Assembly (NCBI GenBank): GCA_013815505.1
Contig: JACDGA010000067.1
Coordinates: forward strand, 1-8,337
Length of the DNA stretch: 8,337 nt
DNA from: Acidimicrobiia bacterium
GTDB lineage: Bacteria > Actinomycetota > Acidimicrobiia > Acidimicrobiales > Ilumatobacteraceae
Direction: 5' to 3'
The position numbers and the translations under genes were made by a program. Positions 1 through 7,026 of the stretch are shown in pieces (within the stretch, counting starts at the first letter, position 1; each line of letters starts with the position of its first letter). Below the pieces are notes generated by a model, which did no database searches, was not told where the DNA came from, and saw only the letters and a list, made by a program, of their open reading frames with translations.

Positions 1-288
1 GTGCAGCACTGCGCGCGTGGCGAGCACGTTGTCGCGGCGCCGCTGGGCGTCGATGTCGGCCGTACGGTCTCGCACGCCCGGCTTGCCCGCCAGATGCACC
101 ACAGCGTCAGCGCGTCGCAACACGTCGACCACCGCATCGTTCGGGGCGCTGAGCTCGGTGACGAGATGGCGCCCGCCATCGTGGCCGGCGGCTCGCCGAT
201 CGACACCGACGACATCGGTTCCTCCGGCACGCAGCGCGTCGACGAGACGGCTCCCGATGAACCCGCTGGCGCCCGTGACGACGATCAC
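1..288 (-). CDS. NAD-dependent epimerase/dehydratase (partial, N-terminal 96 codons)
   Basis: Only the N-terminal Rossmann half is present; the gene continues past the left edge. The translation opens with MIVVTGASGFIG, the TGxxGFIG dinucleotide-binding loop of extended short-chain dehydrogenases (Gly6, Gly9, Gly12). An acidic residue (Asp30) at the end of the second strand favours NAD over NADP. A DAVVHLAGKPGVRD stretch (about 61-74) corresponds to the HLAA.. segment of nucleotide-sugar epimerases, and RRDNVLATRAVL matches the NVxGTxxLL helix that follows. The start is the GTG at 288: the frame has a TGA eight codons upstream and no other start between. There is no clear Shine-Dalgarno, but a TACAGT -10 element lies 7 nt upstream. 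It is 43 bp downstream of ndh. Substrate cannot be told because the catalytic Tyr-Lys region is outside the window. Family call is confident; a specific name is not. Confidence 0.88.
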   Translation of the reverse strand, partial: MIVVTGASGFIGSRLVDALRAGGTDVVGVDRRAAGHDGGRHLVTELSAPNDAVVDVLRRADAVVHLAGKPGVRDRTADIDAQRRRDNVLATRAVLH

Positions 289-295
289 GGCCGGA

Positions 296-325
296 ACTGT
301 AGGTGCTCACAGCAGCTGCTGTAAA
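296..325 (-). promoter_or_regulatory. Predicted leaderless promoter of the epimerase gene
   Basis: Reading the minus strand, a -35-like TTTACA (325-320, five of six matches to TTGACA) is followed by an 18-bp spacer and a -10 TACAGT (301-296). Seven nucleotides later comes the GTG start at 288, so transcription would begin at or next to the start codon. The gene would then have its own promoter in the 43-bp gap after ndh, in addition to any readthrough. Prediction rests on sequence match only. Confidence 0.45.
309..322. repeat. 14-bp perfect palindrome, candidate operator
   Basis: ACAGCAGCTGCTGT is identical to its own reverse complement over 14 bp. It covers part of the predicted -35 element and most of the upstream half of the spacer in the epimerase promoter, the position where a repressor dimer would block polymerase. 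No known operator family is recognised, so the cognate regulator is unknown. Confidence 0.4.
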
Positions 326-331
326 GCCTGC

Positions 332-1648
332 CTAACGATTCCGTTGCGACTCGGTCGGCGGCTCGCCCGCATCCTCAGACGCATCGTTGGGCGCATCGCC
401 GTGTGCTGGCGGCGTGTCGAGGATGAGGCGTGGGCCCCGGTCCCATGTGATGTAGTTCCACGCCCAGTTGAGGAACACCGAGATCCGGTTGCGGAACCCG
501 GCCAGGTAGACGAGGTGGAGACCGAGCCACGCCAGCCATGCCAGCGTGCCTCGCAGCCGCAGCCCGATCGGCAGCTCCGTGACGGCCGCTCGACGTCCGA
601 TCGTCGCCATCGTCCCCTTGTCCCGGTACCTGAACGGACGCAGTGAAGCGCCCTCGAGCGACGCACGGATCTGACGGGCGGCATGACGACCCGTCTGCAT
701 CGCCACCTGGGCGACCTGTGGCAGCGGCCCGTCGCGCCCGGGGATCTCTGCGATGTCACCGACGGCGTACGCCCCGGTGTGGCCGGGGATCGTGAGGTCG
801 GATCCGACGACGATGCGGCCGCCGGCCCCCACCTCGACCCCCAGCACCGAGGCCAGCGAGTCGGCCTTCACCCCGGCTGCCCAGATGACCGTCTCGGTGG
901 CGATGACGGCACCCGAGCGAAGATGCAGCGCAGCGGGTGTGATGCGGTCGACCACCGCTCCCGTGCGTACGTCCACCCCGCGCGAGGCGAGCGTTTCTCG
1001 GGCGTGGCGCCGCGAGGGAGGGTGGAACGAGCCGAGCAGGTCATCGCGCATCTCGACGAGCACGACGACGGCCCGCGACATGTCGAGCGAGCGGAAGTCC
1101 TTGCGCAGCACCTGGTCGAACAGCTCGACGAGTGCGCCCGCCACCTCGACACCCGTCGGGCCGCCACCGACCACCACGAACGTCAGCTGCCCGTCGACGA
1201 CCGCATCCGGCTGCGACGCCGCGAGCTCGAACTGCGACAGCACGTGGTTGCGCAGCGCAACGGCGTCACGCAGCGAATAGAGCGGGAGCGCGTGCTCGGC
1301 ACCGTCGATGCCGAACGTGTTGGTCGTCGCGCCCGCAGCCACGACGAGGTGGTCGAAACCGATGTCGCTGCCCTCGTCCACGGCGAGCGTGGCGCGCTCC
1401 CAGTCGACGCCCCGCACCGATGCCTTCCGGAACGTCACGTTGGGTTGCCGGCGGAAGATCGCCCGCACGGGGAACGCGACGTCGGCACTGTTCAGCCCGG
1501 CCGTCGCCACCTGGTACAGCAGCGGCTGGAACGTGTGGAAGTTGTTGCGATCAACGATGGTGATGTCGACGGGATCGCGGGCGAGCTCGTGCGCTGCGGC
1601 GATGCCGCCGAAGCCGGCGCCGATCACGACGACGCGTGGCCTCGTCAT
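332..1648 (-). CDS. ndh: Type II NADH dehydrogenase (NDH-2)
   Basis: NDH-2 is a single-subunit flavoprotein that passes electrons from NADH to quinone at the inner face of the membrane without pumping protons. The 438-residue product shows the FAD-binding loop GAGFGG (10-15), the NNFHTFQPLLYQVATAGL segment typical of NDH-2 (35-52), a second nucleotide-binding loop VVGGGPTGVEVAG (159-171), WAAGVKA (256-262), GDIA (297-300) and AQVAMQTG (313-320). The C-terminus has the hydrophobic/amphipathic segment around 369-400 (LAWLAWLGLHLVYLAGFRNR) that anchors the enzyme to the membrane, followed by an acidic, proline-rich tail of about 28 residues. The ATG at 1648 is chosen because it gives the canonical MTRPRVVVIGAGFGG start and overlaps the hemD stop as ATGA; upstream in-frame sequence is arginine-rich antisense-like noise. 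As the last gene of the rex-hem cluster it is probably co-regulated by Rex. Confidence 0.93.
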   Translation of the reverse strand: MTRPRVVVIGAGFGGIAAAHELARDPVDITIVDRNNFHTFQPLLYQVATAGLNSADVAFPVRAIFRRQPNVTFRKASVRGVDWERATLAVDEGSDIGFDHLVVAAGATTNTFGIDGAEHALPLYSLRDAVALRNHVLSQFELAASQPDAVVDGQLTFVVVGGGPTGVEVAGALVELFDQVLRKDFRSLDMSRAVVVLVEMRDDLLGSFHPPSRRHARETLASRGVDVRTGAVVDRITPAALHLRSGAVIATETVIWAAGVKADSLASVLGVEVGAGGRIVVGSDLTIPGHTGAYAVGDIAEIPGRDGPLPQVAQVAMQTGRHAARQIRASLEGASLRPFRYRDKGTMATIGRRAAVTELPIGLRLRGTLAWLAWLGLHLVYLAGFRNRISVFLNWAWNYITWDRGPRLILDTPPAHGDAPNDASEDAGEPPTESQRNR

Positions 1649-2382
1649 GCCGACGCCGATCCCGCCGCCGTCACGGCGTCGACGACGGCGGCAACGATGC
1701 CATCGACGGATTGGTCGGTCGCCGTGGCCGTGACGCGCAACCCGCTGCGCTGCGCCTGAGACGTGGTGGACGGCCCGATGCTGACGATCGCCGGCGAAGC
1801 GCCGGCGCCGACCGCTCGCGCCCACGCCCGCGCCGCCGAACCGCTGGCGAGCGTGACGACGTCCCCCCGCACGGCACGGTCCACCTCGTCAGCCGACGGC
1901 GCGCGTTCGACCGTCGCGTAGGCGACGACGTCGTCGACGGCCCAACCGAGCGCTTCGAGTCCCGTGACGAGCCGCGGGTCGGCGATGTCGGCGCGCGCCA
2001 GGAGGACCTGTCCGGTCCCGGAGGGAAACTCGTCGAGCAATCCGTCGAGCTGCGCCACTCGCGGAACCAGCGCGACGTCTCGACCATTGGTTCGCACCGC
2101 GTCCGCCGTTGCCTCACCGACGCAGGCGATGGACACGTCGCCGAGCTCGTCGACGGACTCGAACACGGCTCTCGCTCCGGCGGGCGACGTGACGACGAGC
2201 CAGTCGCCGCCACCCAGCCCAGCGAGCGCCGCAGCGAGCACGTCCGGGCCGTCGACCGTCGGGCGTCTCTCGATGAGTGGCACGTGCACGACGTCGGCGC
2301 CTGCCTCGCGCAGCTGCGACGCGAGCGTGCCCGGACGCTCGCGGGTGACCACAACGGTGACGCCATCGAGGGGCCGGCTCAT
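1645..2382 (-). CDS. hemD: Uroporphyrinogen-III synthase
   Basis: This cytoplasmic enzyme closes hydroxymethylbilane with inversion of ring D to give uroporphyrinogen III, the branch point to haem, sirohaem and cobalamin. The 245-residue sequence is poorly conserved, as is usual for HemD, but shows the expected landmarks: VTVVVTRERPGTLASQLREAGADVVHVPLIE (8-38) as first strand and helix, DWLVVTSPAGARAVF (60-74), SIACVGEATADAV (84-96), a second pseudo-symmetric domain with VVTLASGSAARAW (175-187), and SIGPSTTSQAQRSGLRV (201-217) followed by QSVDGIVAAV. It stands alone and is not fused to a CobA methyltransferase domain, a fusion seen in some bacteria. The ATG at 2382 overlaps the hemC stop as ATGA and is preceded by GGAGG with a short spacer. 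Its stop overlaps the ndh start in the same way, so translation of the three genes is probably coupled. Confidence 0.93.
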   Translation of the reverse strand: MSRPLDGVTVVVTRERPGTLASQLREAGADVVHVPLIERRPTVDGPDVLAAALAGLGGGDWLVVTSPAGARAVFESVDELGDVSIACVGEATADAVRTNGRDVALVPRVAQLDGLLDEFPSGTGQVLLARADIADPRLVTGLEALGWAVDDVVAYATVERAPSADEVDRAVRGDVVTLASGSAARAWARAVGAGASPAIVSIGPSTTSQAQRSGLRVTATATDQSVDGIVAAVVDAVTAAGSASA

Positions 2383-3260
2383 CGCCCTCCGATGGCCTGA
2401 AAAGCCGCACGCGCGACGTCTCGCGCCGTTGCCGGATCGGCATCACCGAGCGCCAGCACGGTGCGGCGCTGGTCGACGACCAGCATCGCGTCGTCGCTGA
2501 GGAACGAGTGGAACACGGCGTCGTCGACATAGGCACCGGCCGGCAGCGAGCATCCGCTCCCGAGCTGTGCGAGGAACGCCCGCTCGACGGTGACGGCGTG
2601 ACGCGTGGCGGCGTCGTCGACCTGGGCGAGCAACTCGGCGACCACCTCGTCGTCCTCGCGATGTTCGACTGCGACGCATCCCTGGCCGGGTGCGGGCACG
2701 AACTCACCCGGATCGAGCCGTTCGGCGACGCGCTCGGTGAGATCGAGCACCTCCAGTGCGGCGACGGCCATCACGATCGCTCCGTCAGGAGGGATGCGAT
2801 CGAGGCGCGTGGCGATGTTGCCGCGCAGCTCGACAAACGTCAGGTCGGGCCGCCTGCGCCGCAACTGCGCACGTCGCCGCACCGAACCCGTCGCCACCGT
2901 GGCGCCCTGTTCCAGGTCGGCGAGCGACGCGCCGACGAGCGCGTCGGCGGCGTCACGGCGTGCACACAGCGCACCGATGCGTAGCCCGGCGGTCACCACG
3001 GTGGGGAGATCCTTGGCCGAGTGCACGGCGCAGTCCGCCCGACCGTCGAGAACAGCGAACTGCACCTCCTTGGCGAAGATGCCCTGACCGCCGATCTCGT
3101 GGATCGGCGACGTCGTGTCGCGGTCGCCGCCCGTATCGACGAAGACGAGCTCAGTTTCGACGCCGGCCGCCGACGAGATGGCGTCGGCGACGACGCTCGC
3201 CTGGGTCCTCGCCTGCGCGCTCCGCCGGGTGGCAAGACGCAGGGGACCGCCGGAGGACAT
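2379..3260 (-). CDS. hemC: Hydroxymethylbilane synthase (porphobilinogen deaminase)
   Basis: HemC polymerises four porphobilinogens into hydroxymethylbilane on a covalently bound dipyrromethane cofactor. In the 293-residue product the cofactor-binding cysteine is Cys237 in LGSGCSLPAGAY. The catalytic aspartate is Asp84 in VHSAKDLPT (79-87), the same number as in the E. coli enzyme. Further motifs are TRRSAQARTQ (11-20), GGQGIFAKEVQ (57-67), the arginine-rich substrate-carboxylate site GSVRRRAQL (125-133), ELRGNIATRLDR (144-155) and PAPGQGCVAVE (189-199). All key residues are present, so it should be active. The ATG at 3260 shares its A with the TGA of hemA (TGATG). No Shine-Dalgarno is obvious, so reinitiation after hemA is the likely mode of translation. 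The next gene, hemD, uses its product. Confidence 0.96.
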   Translation of the reverse strand: MSSGGPLRLATRRSAQARTQASVVADAISSAAGVETELVFVDTGGDRDTTSPIHEIGGQGIFAKEVQFAVLDGRADCAVHSAKDLPTVVTAGLRIGALCARRDAADALVGASLADLEQGATVATGSVRRRAQLRRRRPDLTFVELRGNIATRLDRIPPDGAIVMAVAALEVLDLTERVAERLDPGEFVPAPGQGCVAVEHREDDEVVAELLAQVDDAATRHAVTVERAFLAQLGSGCSLPAGAYVDDAVFHSFLSDDAMLVVDQRRTVLALGDADPATARDVARAAFQAIGGR

Positions 3261-4513
3261 CAGTCGAGGTCGAACAGGTCGCGCACTGCGGCGGCGTTGC
3301 GCTCGCCACGAGGCGAGCCGGCACCTTGGCTCAGGCGCACCGACGGCTCGTGCAGGAACTTGGCGACGAGTCCACGCACGAGCGCCTCCGCGATGCGGCG
3401 GTCCTCGTCGCTCATCGTGGCGAGGCGGGACGAGTAGCGCGCCATCTCGTCCTCGGCGAGCGACTCGGCGCGCTGACGCAACGCGGCGACGAGCGGCGCA
3501 GCCTGGCGACCACGCGTGTCGAGCTGGAACGCGTCGACCTCTTCGGTGACGATGGATCGAACCCCGTCGGCCTCGGCGGCGCGGCTGCTGAGACCCCGGT
3601 CGGCCCAGTCACGCAGGTCGTCGAGGTCCACGACGGTGACGCCGGGCAGCCGGCCAACGGCAACGTCGACGTCGCGGGGCACGGCGATGTCGACGATGTG
3701 GAGCGGCCTGACGCCGACGCGCGTCCCGACGGTGTCGGGCGTGATCAACGGCGTCGCCGCTCCCGTGCACGCCACGACGACGTCGGCATCGGCGAGTGAC
3801 GTCTCGAACTGATCCAGACCCGACGACGTCGCGCCGACGGATGCCGCGAGGCGGCGTGCCCGGTCTGGGTCACGGTTGACGACGTGGAGGTGCGAGACAC
3901 CGCGATCGGCGAACGCCTTGGCGAGCCGCTCGCCCATCAGCCCGGCACCGACGACGAGCACGCGCTGATCGGCGAGGCGATCGACGGACTCGGCGATCAT
4001 GTCGACTGCGGCGTGGCTCACCGACGCCGTGTGACGTCCGATGGCCGTCTGGGAACGGGCCCGCTTGCCGACCCGCACCGCATGGCGGAACAACTGGTTC
4101 AGCGTCGCCCCGGCACCACCGTGCGCCGCTGCGATCGTCCACGCCTCGCGGACTTGTCCGAGGATCTCGCTCTCGCCGAGCACGGCCGACTCGAGCCCGG
4201 CGGCGACGGAGAAGAGGTGGTTGACCGCAGCATCGTCGTGCTGGGTGTAGAGGTGCGGGTTGAGGTCGTCGGGGTGGATGTCGCCCACCGCGCACAACCA
4301 CGAGCAGAGATCTGCGTAGGCGCCGTGGAACTTCTCGGCGACGGCGTAGATCTCGGTGCGGTTGCACGTGCTCAGCACGACGACCTCGCGAATCGTGTCG
4401 CGGCCGACGAGCGTGGCGACGGCCTTGCCGACGTCGTCGACCGGGACGGCCACGCGCTCGAGCACCGACAGCGGCCCGGTGCGGTGGTTCACTCCGACGA
4501 CGACGATGGACAT
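3260..4513 (-). CDS. hemA: Glutamyl-tRNA reductase
   Basis: HemA makes glutamate-1-semialdehyde from glutamyl-tRNA(Glu) with NADPH, the first committed and normally rate-controlling step of C5-pathway tetrapyrrole synthesis. The 417-residue product begins MSIVVVGVNHRTGPLSVLER and has the nucleophilic Cys50 in VLSTCNRTEIYAV (46-58). Other motifs are the GLESAVLGESEILGQV segment (106-121), FRHAVRVGKRAR (142-152), the NADPH loop VVGAGLMGERLAKA (187-200), VNRD (212-215), DIAVPRDVD (275-283) and a C-terminal helical dimerisation domain (about 315-417). Length is typical. The ATG at 4513 is preceded by AGAGG (plus-strand 4519-4523) at a 5-nt spacing and lies 14 bp after the rex stop. This is the only haem enzyme here whose Shine-Dalgarno is well placed. 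As the gatekeeper enzyme behind rex it is the sensible target for redox control of haem supply. Confidence 0.97.
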   Translation of the reverse strand: MSIVVVGVNHRTGPLSVLERVAVPVDDVGKAVATLVGRDTIREVVVLSTCNRTEIYAVAEKFHGAYADLCSWLCAVGDIHPDDLNPHLYTQHDDAAVNHLFSVAAGLESAVLGESEILGQVREAWTIAAAHGGAGATLNQLFRHAVRVGKRARSQTAIGRHTASVSHAAVDMIAESVDRLADQRVLVVGAGLMGERLAKAFADRGVSHLHVVNRDPDRARRLAASVGATSSGLDQFETSLADADVVVACTGAATPLITPDTVGTRVGVRPLHIVDIAVPRDVDVAVGRLPGVTVVDLDDLRDWADRGLSSRAAEADGVRSIVTEEVDAFQLDTRGRQAAPLVAALRQRAESLAEDEMARYSSRLATMSDEDRRIAEALVRGLVAKFLHEPSVRLSQGAGSPRGERNAAAVRDLFDLD

Positions 4514-4527
4514 CTCGACCTCTAACC

Positions 4528-5211
4528 TTATGCGCTCGCACCCCTGGTCGAACCAGTGGGTACCGAATGCAACGCCGTCAACCGGCGCTGCTCGTAGTAA
4601 CTGAGAACCTGCAGCTCGGTGGCCAGGTCGACCTTGCGCACGACCACGCTGGCGGGCACCGAGAGCACCGCAGGGGCGAAGTTCAAGATGCTCGTGATGC
4701 CGGCCGCGATGAGCCGATCAGCGGCGTCCTGCGCAGCATCGGCCGGCGTGGCGACGACGCCGATGACCACCTCGTGACCGCTGACGATCTTGGCGAGCTC
4801 GTCGAGCGCACGGATCCTGATGCCGGCGATGACCGAACCGATCTTGTTGTCGTCGACGTCGACGATGCCTGCGACGTGGAAGCCGCGCTCGCTGAACCCG
4901 CCGTAGCCGGCGAGCGCCTGGCCGAGGTTTCCGGCGCCGACGATGACGACGGGCCAGTCGTGCGTCAGTCCGAGCTCACGACGGATCTGGTAGATCAGGT
5001 ACTCGGCCTCGTAGCCGACCCCGCGCGTCCCGTAGCTGCCGAGGTAGCTGAGGTCCTTGCGCACCTTCGCCGCATTGACACCGGCCAGCTCGGCCAGCCG
5101 CTCGGACGAGATGTTGTCGACCTGCTGCTCGAACTGCTCGATCAGGATGCGCAGGTACACCGGAAGGCGAATGACGCTCGCCTCTGGGATCCGTCTGCGC
5201 GACTGCGCCAT
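4528..5211 (-). CDS. rex: Redox-sensing transcriptional repressor Rex
   Basis: Rex is a homodimeric repressor that binds DNA when NADH is low and lets go when NADH occupies its Rossmann domain. From the ATG at 5211 the product has 227 residues. The N-terminal winged helix includes IPEASVIRLPVYLRIL (8-23) and the recognition helix AAKVRKDLSYLGSYGTRGVGY (47-67). The NAD(H) domain has VVIVGAGNLGQALAGYGGF (88-106), the acidic strand end GIVDVDD (115-121), VVATPADAAQDAADRL and ILNFAPAVL (175-183). The C-terminal domain-swapped helix is VDLATELQVLSYYEQRRL. The ATG is chosen over upstream starts because homologues begin just before RRIPEA, and because a TACCCT -10 lies 7 nt before it; a GTG two codons upstream is possible. 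There is no Shine-Dalgarno, consistent with a leaderless mRNA. It heads the hemA-hemC-hemD-ndh cluster and probably represses it and itself. Confidence 0.96.
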   Translation of the reverse strand: MAQSRRRIPEASVIRLPVYLRILIEQFEQQVDNISSERLAELAGVNAAKVRKDLSYLGSYGTRGVGYEAEYLIYQIRRELGLTHDWPVVIVGAGNLGQALAGYGGFSERGFHVAGIVDVDDNKIGSVIAGIRIRALDELAKIVSGHEVVIGVVATPADAAQDAADRLIAAGITSILNFAPAVLSVPASVVVRKVDLATELQVLSYYEQRRLTALHSVPTGSTRGASA

Positions 5212-5218
5212 GACCACA

Positions 5219-5248
5219 AGGGTACGGCGCTCGTGCACGCTTTCACAA
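5219..5248 (-). promoter_or_regulatory. Predicted rex operon promoter (leaderless)
   Basis: On the minus strand a -35-like TTGTGA (5248-5243, four of six matches to TTGACA) is separated by 18 bp from a -10 TACCCT (5224-5219). Seven nucleotides then lead to the rex ATG at 5211, so the transcript should start at or beside the start codon. The -35 element and most of the spacer coincide with the predicted Rex operator, so Rex and RNA polymerase could not occupy the site together. Confidence 0.55.
5232..5247 (-). promoter_or_regulatory. Rex operator (ROP) in the rex promoter
   Basis: The minus strand reads TGTGAAAGCGTGCACG. The Streptomyces coelicolor Rex operator consensus, as I remember it, is TGTGAACNNNTTCACA; 10 of 13 specified positions match, including the complete TGTGAA half-site. 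The site starts 20 bp upstream of the rex ATG and spans the predicted -35 and spacer. Operator placement in front of rex itself matches the known autoregulation of rex in Streptomyces. Binding is inferred, not shown. Confidence 0.7.
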
Positions 5249-5260
5249 AAGCAGTGAGTC

Positions 5261-5282
5261 GGCGAGCCGATAGGCGAGCCGA
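5261..5282. repeat. Tandem 10-bp repeat upstream of the rex promoter
   Basis: GGCGAGCCGA occurs twice (5261-5270 and 5273-5282) with 2 bp between copies, a 12-bp period. The pair is bounded by GTCGGC (5258-5263) and GCCGAC (5278-5283), so the block can also be read as an inverted repeat. It lies just upstream of the -35 element of rex, roughly at -50 to -72 from the inferred start point, where an activator or second Rex-associated factor could bind. Function unknown. Confidence 0.45.
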
Positions 5283-5305
5283 CCAATCATTGCGGTGCGT
5301 TGTTT

Positions 5306-5338
5306 CGGCTGCGGAGCAGCCGACACGAAATCGTGTCG
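5306..5338 (-). terminator. Double hairpin after the acyl-CoA synthetase gene
   Basis: Two perfect inverted repeats abut, sharing 2 bp: CGGCTGC-GGA-GCAGCCG (5306-5322) and CGACACGA-AA-TCGTGTCG (5321-5338). They start 4 bp past the stop codon of the acyl-CoA synthetase gene (5343) in the direction of transcription. The position suits a transcription end, but the following minus-strand bases (AAACAACG) are not a U-tract, so this is not a standard intrinsic terminator. It may instead stabilise the 3' end or be a REP-like element. Confidence 0.4.
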
Positions 5339-5342
5339 CAGC

Positions 5343-6872
<1,530 letters not shown>

Positions 6873-6878
6873 GCCTGG

Positions 6879-6885
6879 CTCCCCC
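6879..6885 (-). promoter_or_regulatory. Shine-Dalgarno deciding the acyl-CoA synthetase start
   Basis: Minus-strand GGGGGAG is separated by CCAGGC (6 nt) from the GTG at 6872. It makes that GTG the likelier start than the GTG five codons upstream, whose own first bases overlap the Shine-Dalgarno. Confidence 0.6.
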
Positions 6886-6911
6886 ACCGGGTCGAGATGG
6901 TACGCACGGCG

Positions 6912-7004
6912 TCAGAGCCTGAGCAATGCGATGGTGCCGGCGATGAGGATGGCTGCGAGGAGCAGCATCATCGTCAGCGTCGTCGCCGGTCTCACACGCC
7001 ACAT
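6912..7004 (-). CDS. Candidate 30-residue single-span membrane microprotein
   Basis: The gap between the SAM hydrolase and acyl-CoA synthetase genes holds a short open frame, ATG at 7004 to TGA at 6914-6912, giving 30 residues. It has two arginines near the N-terminus (Arg3, Arg5), an uninterrupted apolar stretch from about residue 9 to 28 (LTMMLLLAAILIAGTIALL), and a final Arg-Leu. This is the profile of a one-helix membrane protein. Third codon positions are G or C in 26 of 30 codons, as expected for a real gene here. A GTG at codon 4 (6995) is an alternative start with AGGA 6 nt upstream; the ATG itself has no spaced Shine-Dalgarno. It begins 22 bp after the SAM hydrolase stop and ends 39 bp before the ligase start. 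I recognise no family, and function is unknown. Confidence 0.5.
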   Translation of the reverse strand: MWRVRPATTLTMMLLLAAILIAGTIALLRL

Positions 7005-7026
7005 CCTACGGTCGCACGGTGTCGCC

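Noticed and set aside
683..1759. Long plus-strand open frame opposite ndh (358 codons)
   Set aside because: It mirrors a gene with all NDH-2 motifs; its translation is rich in Arg, His and Asp with no domain, as expected for an antisense frame in GC-rich DNA. The same holds for long plus-strand frames opposite hemC/hemA (2756-3799) and the acyl-CoA synthetase (5418-6485).
1649..1825. N-terminal extension of ndh to 1825
   Set aside because: The extra 59 residues are arginine-rich, unlike any NDH-2, and overlap hemD entirely; the ATG at 1648 gives the canonical start.
5212..5286. N-terminal extension of rex to 5286
   Set aside because: The 25 extra residues would be encoded by the promoter, operator and tandem repeat, and Rex proteins start close to the RRIPEA motif.
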